Source: Micromonospora peucetia
Lineage (GTDB): Bacteria > Actinomycetota > Actinomycetes > Mycobacteriales > Micromonosporaceae
Reading direction: 5' to 3'
Assembly (NCBI RefSeq): GCF_900091625.1
Contig: NZ_FMIC01000002.1
Span: 3,162,001 to 3,226,000 of the forward strand
DNA: 64,000 bases
The notes beneath the pieces were generated by a model. The model saw only the letters and a list, made by a program, of their open reading frames with translations. It was not told the DNA's origin and ran no database searches. Of the stretch, positions 25,087-32,427 are shown one piece after another; position 1 is the stretch's first letter; each line of letters begins with the position of its first letter. The translations under genes were made by a program, and so were the position numbers.

Positions 25087-26232
25087 CTAGCGGTTCGCGC
25101 CGCGGGTCTGCCGCGCGACGTCCTCCACCACGTCCACGAGTTTTCCGGTACGCGCGTAGACGGCGCGCTGCCGGGCCGCCCCGCTGCCGTGCCGGCGCAA
25201 CCCGCCGATGAGGTCGGTCACCTCGTCTAGGTCGCCGTGCCGTTCCAGCGCCGGGCGCAGCCGCTCGACGAGCTGGTCGAACAGCTCCCAGGCCGGCCGC
25301 AGCTCGCCGTCGGTCAGGTCGACGCCGTCGCCCTCCAGCCCGTCGTGGGCCGCCCGCCAGTGCGCGGCGACCAGCAGGTGGTGGTCGGTACGCAGGGCGG
25401 GCCGGCCGGCGGCCATGTCGTCCCTCGCGGTCGCCACCATGGCCCGCACCAGGGCGGCCACCAGCACCGCGTCGTCCACCGACGGGCAGACGTCGCCGAT
25501 CCGGATCTCCACCGTCGGGTACTTCGCCGACAGTCGGGCGTACCAGTAGAGCATCCCCTCGTCGAGCATCACGCCACTGGCGATCAGTTGCCGAATCAGC
25601 CGTTCGTAGTGCTCGTGCGACTCCAGGTACGGGGTGGGTGCCACCGACGGCCAGCGCTCCCACTCCACCGACCGCCAGCTCGCGTACCCGGTGTCCTCGC
25701 CCCTGGCGAAGGGGGAGTTGGTGGTAACCGCGTGCAGCACCGGCAGCCAGGGCCGGACGTGGTTGAGCACCCGGACCCCGGTCTCCGGGTCCGGCACCCC
25801 GACGTGCACGTGCATGCCATTGTTGCCGGGGCCGGGAACCAGCAGGCGGAACCGCTCGATCATCCGGTCGAAGCGGGGCTTGTCGACCACCGGGGGCACC
25901 GGCCCGTCGACCGGCCCGGTGCCGATGGCGAGCAGCCGTACGCCGGCCCGCTCGGCCGCGTCGGCGAGCGCGGCCCGCAGCACGCCGAGGGAGTGCCGGA
26001 TCGAGGAGAGTTCCAGGCCGGGCGGGCTGCCGATCTCGATCTGGCTGGTCTGGAACTCCCGTTCCACCTGACCGTGCAGCTCGGGCGGCACCTGCTCCAT
26101 GACGAGGTCGACGGCGGGCACCGCGGCCCCGGTGTGCGGGTCGACGAGCAGGAACTCCTCCTCGACACCCACCGTGAGCAGGTCGGTCCCCTCGCCCGTC
26201 ACGCTCGGAGCCTCCGTCACCTGGCCGGTCAT
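25087..26232 (-). CDS. GCS2-family carboxylate-amine ligase (YbdK type)
   Basis: A 381-residue ATP-dependent ligase of the GCS2 family. It has the N-terminal GVEEEFLLVDP motif, the QIEI stretch, HVHVGVPD near the middle and the ARLSAKYPTVEIRIGDVCPSVDD segment characteristic of the family. YbdK-type proteins show weak gamma-glutamylcysteine ligase activity; in actinomycetes a paralogue makes gamma-glutamylcysteine for ergothioneine. No ergothioneine genes are adjacent, so the physiological substrate is open. ATG 26232 is preferred because homology begins at GVEEEF about 25 residues later. Adjacency with the CoA-disulfide-type reductase hints at low-molecular-weight thiol metabolism. Confidence 0.88.
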   Translation of the reverse strand: MTGQVTEAPSVTGEGTDLLTVGVEEEFLLVDPHTGAAVPAVDLVMEQVPPELHGQVEREFQTSQIEIGSPPGLELSSIRHSLGVLRAALADAAERAGVRLLAIGTGPVDGPVPPVVDKPRFDRMIERFRLLVPGPGNNGMHVHVGVPDPETGVRVLNHVRPWLPVLHAVTTNSPFARGEDTGYASWRSVEWERWPSVAPTPYLESHEHYERLIRQLIASGVMLDEGMLYWYARLSAKYPTVEIRIGDVCPSVDDAVLVAALVRAMVATARDDMAAGRPALRTDHHLLVAAHWRAAHDGLEGDGVDLTDGELRPAWELFDQLVERLRPALERHGDLDEVTDLIGGLRRHGSGAARQRAVYARTGKLVDVVEDVARQTRGANR

Positions 26233-26407
26233 CGCCACCACCGTCCGTTTCACGCCCGGCGGCGGTCCGTCCGCGCCGGGTCGGTCAGTGGTTACCCACC
26301 GTGCGGAGGTGGGGAAACGCAGGGCCGGCGTGTCGCCTGTCGCGTCGGGCCCCACCAGGGTCCTGATGAGCGTGCACCACCCGGGCCTGGTGACGGGCGG
26401 GGCCCGG

Positions 26408-26797
26408 TCACCGCCGATGGCGGTCCTCGCCGGCCTGCACCAGGGCGCGGACGCGGCGCAGCGTGGCATCCGGGGCCAGGATCGCCTCCCGCCACCGGTC
26501 CAGCGTCCGGCGCAGGTCCCAGACCGTCGCCCGCAGCTGCTGTTCCTGCTCGCGGGCCGAGTCCAGCTGCGCCCGGGTGAGCAGCGCGGCCTCCTCCAGC
26601 TCGGCGACCCGGGTACGCAGCGGCTGCACCAGCGTGAGGGCGGCGTCGGTGAGGGTGTCGGCGGCGTCCGCCTTGAACTTGCCCCGCTGCACGACGACGG
26701 TGGCGATGACGGCGAGCCCTCCGGTGCCACCGAGCACGCCGAGGACGGAGAGCAGGACCTGCACCCAGTGCGGGGCGGCCGGCGAGGAGGTGTTCAC
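26408..26797 (-). CDS. Small membrane-anchored coiled-coil protein
   Basis: A 129-residue protein with one N-terminal TM segment (VLLSVLGVLGGTGGLAVIATVVVQ, about residues 14-37). A long heptad-rich helix follows (TRVAELEEAALLTRAQLDSAREQEQQLRATVWDL). I do not recognise the family. The layout is like that of phage-type membrane/tail-assembly-associated proteins, but also of small envelope scaffolds. GTG 26797 overlaps the upstream gene's TGA (GTGA) and follows GGAGGTGGG, so the pair is translationally coupled. Confidence 0.72.
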   Translation of the reverse strand: MNTSSPAAPHWVQVLLSVLGVLGGTGGLAVIATVVVQRGKFKADAADTLTDAALTLVQPLRTRVAELEEAALLTRAQLDSAREQEQQLRATVWDLRRTLDRWREAILAPDATLRRVRALVQAGEDRHRR

Positions 26798-27264
26798 GTC
26801 CCACCTCCGGCGGAGACCGCGCCGCTGCCGGCCAGTCCGGCGAGACCGGTCGTCTGACCGGCCCGGGTGAGCCGGCGCAGGTCGAGCACGATCTGGACGG
26901 CCCGCCACCCCGAGCCGACGGCCACCGCGACGATGAACGACGTCGCGGCGACCCCCTGCCGGCCGGTGACCACCGTCAGGGCGACTGCGTACATGCCGGT
27001 GACCGTGCCCAGCATCAGCAGCGATGCGAGCTCGATCCCGAGGCCGGTGGAGAGCCGGCCCGGCCAGAGCACGCCCAGCAGCCCGGCGACGCCGACGACG
27101 ATGAGGCCGGACTCCCATCCCGCCTGGATGGGGCCCGGCATCGCCATCGCCACCGACTGCGGTCGGACGTCGAGGACGATCAGGAGGGCCCCGCACACCG
27201 GGGCGGTCGCCATGATGGCGATCTCGAAGGGCTGGTGCCTCGAGCGGATTCGGTTGTGGGGCAC
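26794..27264 (-). CDS. Four-TM small membrane protein coupled to a coiled-coil partner
   Basis: A 156-residue membrane protein with four hydrophobic segments (about 17-33, 50-66, 76-100, 105-125) and a basic N-terminus, MPHNRIRSRHQPFEI. No domain is recognised. Start GTG 27264 follows AAGGAG. Its stop overlaps the start of the membrane-anchored coiled-coil gene, so they likely form a complex. Size and topology resemble holin/membrane-scaffold pairs, but there is no adjacent phage gene, so this stays a hypothesis. Confidence 0.7.
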   Translation of the reverse strand: MPHNRIRSRHQPFEIAIMATAPVCGALLIVLDVRPQSVAMAMPGPIQAGWESGLIVVGVAGLLGVLWPGRLSTGLGIELASLLMLGTVTGMYAVALTVVTGRQGVAATSFIVAVAVGSGWRAVQIVLDLRRLTRAGQTTGLAGLAGSGAVSAGGGT

Positions 27265-27449
27265 GGCGGCTCCTTAGGACGGCCCGCCACCTCGTCGAGC
27301 GTTGGCTGTCGACGCACCAAGTCGTACCACTCCCATCGAGCCTCCGTCCACCCCGGACCTGTCGTAAAAGCGCAGGTCAGTGCAGGTGTGGACGGGGAGC
27401 CGCGCGAAAGGGGCCGGGTGGCGTGACAGCGGGTCCTAGGCTGGTCGGC

Positions 27450-27740
27450 GTGCCGGGGCTGGGGATCGTGCTGGGGATGTGGGCGTACGCCCTCACCCAC
27501 CTGACCCTGCTCACCGACCGCCCGGCCGGGCTGCTCGCCGGGGCCGCGCTCGCCGCCGTGGTGCTGCTCGCCGTCGTGCTCGCGGTGCACGCGGCCGGCG
27601 CCGTCGACGCACCCCGGGCAGGCCGCGCCGCCGCCCTGCGCGCCCGGGCCCGCCACCGCAGGGTGCCGCGCCAGGTCGACCCGGACGCCGCCGGGCGTCC
27701 CCGTCCCCGCGCGCCCGGGGCACACCCCTCGGCCGCGTAG
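27450..27740 (+). CDS. DUF6412-type small membrane protein
   Basis: A 96-residue protein with two hydrophobic segments (PGLGIVLGMWAYALTHLTLL and LLAGAALAAVVLLAVVLAVHAAG) and a basic Arg/Pro-rich tail. It resembles the DUF6412 family found beside a second YidC in actinomycetes. I chose GTG 27450 rather than GTG 27423 because TAGGCT (27437-27442) sits 7 nt before it, indicating a leaderless mRNA that begins downstream of 27423. It precedes the YidC-like gene by 94 bp on the same strand. Confidence 0.7.
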   Translation: MPGLGIVLGMWAYALTHLTLLTDRPAGLLAGAALAAVVLLAVVLAVHAAGAVDAPRAGRAAALRARARHRRVPRQVDPDAAGRPRPRAPGAHPSAA

Positions 27741-27834
27741 CACCGCCGCGCGGCCGATTCCGCCGCCATCCGCCCGTCCGGCGAGCTTTCCGCTCCACCG
27801 GACCGGCACCCGGAATCGGACCGAGGGGTCTTCC

Positions 27835-28584
27835 ATGCTCGCCTTCGCACCCTTGCACGACGCCGTCGGCACCGCCGGCAGCGCGCTCACCTGGTTCACC
27901 ACCCTGCTCGAACCACTGGCCGGCGACGCGGCCACGGCCGCCGCCATCGTCGTCCTCACCGTCGTCGTCCGGTTGCTGATCTCCCCACTGACCCTCGCGC
28001 AGGTCCGCGGGGAGCGGCGCCGCGCGGCGCTCGCCCCCGAGGTCCGCGAGCTACAGCGGCGGTACGCGGACGACCCCGCCCGGTTGCAGGGCGAACTGTT
28101 CGCGCTCTACCGGGCCAACGGCGCCAGCCCGGTGTCCGGCTGCCTGCCGCTGCTGCTCCAGGCGCCGGTCCTGCTGGTGATGTACCGGCTCTTCGCCACC
28201 GGCGAGGGCGGCACCGGACTGCTCGACGAGCGGTTGGTCGGGGTGCCGCTGGGCCACCACCTCGGCGACGGGCCGGTCGGCGGTGCGCTGCCGCTGTTCG
28301 GCGCCCTGCTGGCGGCCCTGCTCGCGCTGGCCTGGTGGACGTCGCGACGAATGCGGCGCGCGGCGGCGGCGACCGGGACGGTGGCCGGTACGCCGACGCA
28401 GGGACCGGGCGCGGCGGTGCTCGGCCGGCTGTTGCCGCTGCTGCCGTACACGACGGTGCTGGTGGCGCTGGTGCTCCCGCTCGCCGCGGTGATCTACCTG
28501 GTCACGACGACCGGCTGGTCGGCACTGGAGCAGGCGGTGCTGCGGCGCCCCCGGCCCGCTCCGGCAGGAATCGACATGCGTTGA
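27835..28584 (+). CDS. YidC/Oxa1-family membrane insertase paralogue
   Basis: A 249-residue YidC/Oxa1-type insertase. The first TM carries VVVRLLISPLTLAQ with the conserved Arg in the hydrophilic groove. A cytosolic helical hairpin follows (LAPEVRELQRRYADDPARLQGELFALYRANG), then GCLPLLLQAPVLLVMYRLF and further TMs. It lacks the extended C-terminus of the main YidC, which normally lies by rpmH/rnpA, so this is a secondary copy. It likely inserts a specialised set of membrane proteins together with the DUF6412 protein. The region 28585-28684 before the convergent gene holds nothing else I recognise. Confidence 0.88.
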   Translation: MLAFAPLHDAVGTAGSALTWFTTLLEPLAGDAATAAAIVVLTVVVRLLISPLTLAQVRGERRRAALAPEVRELQRRYADDPARLQGELFALYRANGASPVSGCLPLLLQAPVLLVMYRLFATGEGGTGLLDERLVGVPLGHHLGDGPVGGALPLFGALLAALLALAWWTSRRMRRAAAATGTVAGTPTQGPGAAVLGRLLPLLPYTTVLVALVLPLAAVIYLVTTTGWSALEQAVLRRPRPAPAGIDMR

Positions 28585-28684
28585 ACCCCGGTGGAGCCCT
28601 GGGCCGTCGCCGGGGCCCCACCGCTCGGCCCGATCGCTGTCCGATGGCTGCTTTCAGAACTTGCCGCGGGTTGTCAGCGGGCGT

Positions 28685-29107
28685 TCAGCGGATCGGTGTC
28701 GTCTGGGCCAGGGCAATGCGCCAGTCGTCGCCCTTGCGGGTCATGACGTAGGTCATGGCGCCCGCCGAGGGCAGCTCGGACGATTCCTCCGCCTCGGACC
28801 GTTCGTCGTGGATCGTCTTGGTCAGGCTCACGATGGCGACGTCGGGGGTGGCGAACCGGATGTCGTCGACTCCCAGCACGGTCCGGATGTCCTTGAGCGG
28901 GGAGGAGATCGCCTCGGTCATGGCCGAAACGAAGGACTCGCGCCCGAAGAGGCGCCGCCCGACGATGTTGATGATCACCATGTCGGTGGTGTGCAGCGCG
29001 GGCAGCACGTCCGGGTCGATCTGTGCCTCCTGGGTCCGCGCGACGAGTTCGCGGATCTTCTTCTCGTCGGCCTCGTCGATGGGGGGAGCGGAGTTCGTGA
29101 TGTCCAT
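28685..29107 (-). CDS. SgcJ/EcaC-type SnoaL-like (DUF4440) protein
   Basis: A 140-residue protein of the SnoaL/NTF2-like fold, with the DUF4440-like pattern of an N-terminal helix (DEADEKKIRELVARTQEAQ) and a curved sheet ending in DDWRIALAQTTPI. It matches what is usually called SgcJ/EcaC family, named after antibiotic-cluster genes but common outside clusters, and its catalytic role is not defined. Upstream is a remarkable promoter with a 19-bp spacer and a centred dyad, suggesting control by a MerR-family activator. The start is probably leaderless. Confidence 0.85.
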   Translation of the reverse strand: MDITNSAPPIDEADEKKIRELVARTQEAQIDPDVLPALHTTDMVIINIVGRRLFGRESFVSAMTEAISSPLKDIRTVLGVDDIRFATPDVAIVSLTKTIHDERSEAEESSELPSAGAMTYVMTRKGDDWRIALAQTTPIR

Positions 29108-29113
29108 GGGGAC

Positions 29114-29144
29114 AACCTAGAACCTGAACTTAGGTTGAGATCAA
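29114..29144 (-). promoter_or_regulatory. MerR-type promoter of the SgcJ/EcaC-like gene
   Basis: On the minus strand TTGATC (29139-29144) and TAGGTT (29114-29119) are separated by 19 bp, longer than the usual 17-18. The dyad AACCT-N6-AGGTT (29121-29136) sits inside that spacer with 1-2 bp at each side. This is the classic geometry of promoters remodelled by MerR-family activators. The -10 lies 6 nt before the ATG. No MerR gene is encoded in the window. Confidence 0.6.
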
Positions 29145-29276
29145 CCCCACTTCCACCCGGACGGGGACAGTCCTGCCACGTCTGTGGCGGCGGGCCCTGG
29201 ACAGAAACAGTTAACACTCCTAATAATGGGCGTCAATGTTGATGCCGGTGGATGCCGTCGGGGTGTGGAGGATGTC

Positions 29277-30680
29277 GTGAAAAGATCCAGGTCTCTGGTG
29301 TTCTCACTGGTCACAGCCGTGGTTGCGGCGCTCGGTGCGGTGTGGGTGGCGATGCCCGCGTTCGCTGCCGGAGTGACCGCCAGCTTCGTCAAGACGGCCG
29401 ACTGGGGCTCGGGCTGGGAGGGGAAGTACACGATCACGAACGGGGGCGGGGCCACGGTCGACGGCTGGAATGTCGTCTTCGACCTGCCTGCCGGCACCAC
29501 CGTCGGCAGCTACTGGGACGCCCTGCTGACCTCGTCGGGCCAGCGGCACACCTTCACCAACCGGTCCTGGAACGGCCGCATCGTTCCGGGCGCCTCGGTC
29601 TCGTTCGGCTTCCTCGGCAACGGGCCGGGCGCGCCCACCAACTGCCAGTTCAACGGCGTGCCGTGCGGCGGCGGTCCCACCCCCACCACCGCGCCACCCA
29701 CCACCGCGCCGCCGACGACCGCGCCGCCGACCACCCCGCCCCCGACCACCCCGCCCCCGACGACCCCGCCACCGAACACCGGCCTGCCGAAGCACATCCT
29801 CACCGGGTACTGGCACAACTTCGACAACCCGGCGGTCGAGCTGCGGCTACGTGACGTGCCGGCCGAGTACGACCTCGTGGCGGTCGCCTTCGCCGAGGCC
29901 ACCGCCACCCCCGGCGCCGTCACCTTCGCCGTCGACCCCGGCCTGTCCACCGCGCTCGGCGGCTACACCGACGCCGACTTCTCCGCCGACGTGCGCGCCC
30001 TACAGTCCCGGGGCAAGAAGGTGATCATCTCGGTGGGTGGCGAGACGGGCCGGGTGGCGGTCAACGACGCCGCCTCCGCCGCCGCGTTCAGCAACAGCGT
30101 CCACGCGCTGATCCAGCGGTACGGCTTCGACGGGGTCGACATCGACCTGGAGAACGGGCTGAACCCGACCTACATGGCGCAGGCGCTGCGCTCGCTGCGG
30201 GCCAGGGTGGGCGCCGGACTGATCATCGCCATGGCCCCGCAGACCATCGACATGCAGTCCCCGGGCGGCAGCTACTTCAAGCTGGCGCTCGACATCAAGG
30301 ACATCCTCACCGTCGTGAACACCCAGTTCTACAACTCGGGCGCCATGCTCGGCTGCGACCAGAACGCCGCGTACGGCCAGGGGACGGTGAACTTCATCGT
30401 CGCGCTGGCCTGCATCCAACTGGAGGCCGGGCTGCGCCCGGACCAGGTCGGTCTCGGCCTGCCGGCCGGTCCCGGCGCGGCCGGTGGCGGCGTCGTCGCG
30501 CCCAGCGTGGTCAACGCCGCGCTGGACTGCCTGTCCCGGGGCACCAACTGCGGCAGCTTCCGCCCGCCGCGCACCTACCCGGGCATCCGTGGCGCGATGA
30601 CCTGGTCGGTCAACTGGGACGTGACCAACGGCAACAACTTCGCCCGCACGATCGCCCCCCACCTGAAAACCCTCCCCTGA
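29277..30680 (+). CDS. Secreted GH18 chitinase with N-terminal CBM2
   Basis: A 467-residue exported enzyme. It has a Sec signal peptide (about residues 1-32, ending AMPAFAA) and a family-2 carbohydrate-binding module (about 33-130, with WGSGWEGKYTITN and WNGRIVPG). A Pro/Thr linker of TTAPP and TTPPP repeats follows (about 132-170), then a GH18 catalytic barrel (about 172-465). The catalytic motif DGVDIDLE contains the proton-donor Glu. It cleaves chitin, with the CBM holding insoluble substrate. GTG 29277 is set by GGAGGA and the basic start of the signal peptide. The upstream patch 29200-29235 is unusually AT-rich (GTTAACACTCCTAATAATGG) and probably contains the promoter. Confidence 0.94.
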   Translation: MKRSRSLVFSLVTAVVAALGAVWVAMPAFAAGVTASFVKTADWGSGWEGKYTITNGGGATVDGWNVVFDLPAGTTVGSYWDALLTSSGQRHTFTNRSWNGRIVPGASVSFGFLGNGPGAPTNCQFNGVPCGGGPTPTTAPPTTAPPTTAPPTTPPPTTPPPTTPPPNTGLPKHILTGYWHNFDNPAVELRLRDVPAEYDLVAVAFAEATATPGAVTFAVDPGLSTALGGYTDADFSADVRALQSRGKKVIISVGGETGRVAVNDAASAAAFSNSVHALIQRYGFDGVDIDLENGLNPTYMAQALRSLRARVGAGLIIAMAPQTIDMQSPGGSYFKLALDIKDILTVVNTQFYNSGAMLGCDQNAAYGQGTVNFIVALACIQLEAGLRPDQVGLGLPAGPGAAGGGVVAPSVVNAALDCLSRGTNCGSFRPPRTYPGIRGAMTWSVNWDVTNGNNFARTIAPHLKTLP

Positions 30681-30695
30681 CCCACCCTGACCCAC

Positions 30696-30731
30696 CCTCG
30701 GCCCAGGCCCCCTCGGGGTCCTGGGCCGAGG
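30696..30731 (+). terminator. Terminator hairpin after the chitinase gene
   Basis: 12-bp perfect stem, 30696-30707 with 30720-30731, beginning 15 nt after the stop. It abuts the left arm of the next palindrome. Confidence 0.7.
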
Positions 30732-30817
30732 CCGCCGCGCGATCTTGCAGTTGCGGCCCTGGCAAAAGCCGCATGTGCGGTCATACCCAGGACCACAACT
30801 GCAAGATCGCGCGGCGG
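30732..30817. repeat. Intergenic palindrome, GATCTTGCAGTTG-arm type (element 3)
   Basis: Perfect 22-bp inner match (from 30732 and from 30817 inward) extending to about 28 bp with two mismatches. The centre has its own palindrome CCGCATGTGCGG (30769-30780). It lies between convergent chitinase and DedA genes, 47 bp from the DedA stop. The arm matches elements 2, 4 and 5. Confidence 0.88.
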
Positions 30818-30864
30818 GGGAGCCTCGCCGAAGGAGCCAGGGCGAGGGGGCCGCGGCGAGGGGG

Positions 30865-31533
30865 TCAGGGGGTGGCGTCGGCGTGGTCGCGGGAGTGGGT
30901 GCGGCGGCGGCGGGTTTTCTTGATCGCCCACCAGGCGATCGTGACGACGAAGATGGCGATGATGCCGTAGTCGAACCACTTGCTGTACTGCTCGATCTGC
31001 TGCCAGCGGGAGCCGAGGGCGTATCCCAGGCCGACGAAGAGCGCGTTCCAGATGCCGCTGCCCAACGTGGTGAACGCGATGAACTCCGGCAGCGGCATCC
31101 GGTTGGCCCCGGCGGGGACGGAGATCAGGCTGCGTACCACCGGCATCATCCGGCCGAACAGCACCGCCCACCGGCCGTGTCGCTCGAACCAGCGGTCGGC
31201 CTTCTCCAGATCGTCGCGGTCGACCAGGGGCAGCCGGTCGAGCCAGCGCTTGAGCCGGTCCTCACCGGCAGCCGCGCCCAGCCAGTACAGGACGAGTGCC
31301 CCGGCCAGGGAACCGACGGTGGCGGCGACCCACACCAGGACGACGTTGAACCGTCCCTCGCTGGCCAAATAGCCGGCCATCGCCAGGACGATCTCGCTCG
31401 GGATCGGCGGGATGATGCTCTCCAGGGCGACCAGCAGGGCCACCCCGATGGCGCCGGCGGCGTCGATGACTCCCGCCACCCAGCCGGTCAGGCCGCCGAG
31501 TCGGGTCGGGTCGACGTTCTCGGCGAGTGCCAT
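30865..31533 (-). CDS. DedA-family membrane protein
   Basis: A 222-residue DedA (SNARE-associated/VTT) protein. It carries the ESIIPPIPSEIVL motif near residue 40 and the GRMMPVVRSLISVPAGANRM motif near 130, with conserved Glu and Arg, plus four to five hydrophobic segments. DedA proteins act as lipid scramblases or flippases, for example recycling undecaprenyl phosphate or phosphatidylethanolamine. The C-terminus is strongly basic (KKTRRRRTHSRDH). The start at 31533 follows AAGGA. Substrate cannot be told. Confidence 0.92.
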   Translation of the reverse strand: MALAENVDPTRLGGLTGWVAGVIDAAGAIGVALLVALESIIPPIPSEIVLAMAGYLASEGRFNVVLVWVAATVGSLAGALVLYWLGAAAGEDRLKRWLDRLPLVDRDDLEKADRWFERHGRWAVLFGRMMPVVRSLISVPAGANRMPLPEFIAFTTLGSGIWNALFVGLGYALGSRWQQIEQYSKWFDYGIIAIFVVTIAWWAIKKTRRRRTHSRDHADATP

Positions 31534-31619
31534 CGCGATCCTTTCGGCCGGGTCCGGATCAGATTCTTCTACCCTGCGGCCCGGCCGTCACACCTGCCCG
31601 TGAGCCGGCCCACCCCGGT

Positions 31620-32222
31620 TCAGCCCTCCGCGTGCAGCGTCGCGTCGGCCGGCCCCCGGCGCCAGCCGGTGAACCGGACCCGCAGGCCCGCCCGGGTGGG
31701 GGAGCAGCAGTACGGCCCGGCCGTCGCCACCGCCTCCGGCGCGAGCGGGGCGAGCCGGACCAACCGCCACGGCTGGTCGTCGGGCCGGGCCCGGACGGTG
31801 AGCGCGTCGCGGCCCCGGCTGACCCGAACGGTCACCTCCCGCCCTGCCCACAGCGGCACCGGTGCGACCGACCAGTCGGATACCTCCCGGGTGACCACGG
31901 CGCCGACCTGCGGTTGGCCGTCGCTGACCTCCACCCCGGCCTTGACCCAGTTCCGCTCGTCGACCCGCACCAGCACGCCGGCCTGGTCGAACTGCTCGCC
32001 GTAGTCCAGGTTGAAGGCCACCTCCACCGCCTCGCCGACGGGAAGTGGCGCGAGCAGCGCCGGGGCGTCGTCGTGCACGAAGCCGTACGAGGTGTGCCGC
32101 CACAGGTCACTTCCGCCGGCCGGCTGCACCAGCAACTCGCCCGCCGGCCCGCGCTCGACCCGCACCGGCTCGTTGCACCACTCACCCTCGGCCCAGTCGA
32201 CCGCTCGCTCCGCGTTGCCCAT
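31620..32222 (-). CDS. DUF1349 (beta-sandwich) protein
   Basis: A 200-residue all-beta protein of the DUF1349 family, a concanavalin-like sandwich related to laminarinase/glucanase folds. It contains the typical YGFVHDDAPALL, FNLDYGEQFDQAGVLVRVDERNWVKAGVE and RVRFTGWRRGP stretches. It has no signal peptide. Family function is unknown; a carbohydrate-related role is inferred from the fold. ATG 32222 is chosen because TACCGT lies 7 nt upstream, consistent with a leaderless transcript, and because the longer N-terminus shows no family similarity. Confidence 0.85.
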   Translation of the reverse strand: MGNAERAVDWAEGEWCNEPVRVERGPAGELLVQPAGGSDLWRHTSYGFVHDDAPALLAPLPVGEAVEVAFNLDYGEQFDQAGVLVRVDERNWVKAGVEVSDGQPQVGAVVTREVSDWSVAPVPLWAGREVTVRVSRGRDALTVRARPDDQPWRLVRLAPLAPEAVATAGPYCCSPTRAGLRVRFTGWRRGPADATLHAEG

Positions 32223-32427
32223 GCCGGCGACGGTACCGGTGGTGACCCACTGATCGCGCTGCGCGCCCGTTCGCTCTCGACAGGCGAGTGCTCCTGCCCG
32301 GGTCACCTTTTACCTGACTTGACGGGTTTCGGGATCACGTTGAAGGTAAGGCCCGACCGGGCCGAGCATGTTTGTCTATGCCGTGGATGTCCTGCCGGCG
32401 CCGGGACAGTAGAGAGAAGGGCATGGC

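Noticed and set aside
26408..27264. Prophage lysis cassette
   Set aside because: The topology is suggestive, but no endolysin, tail, capsid or integrase gene lies anywhere near.
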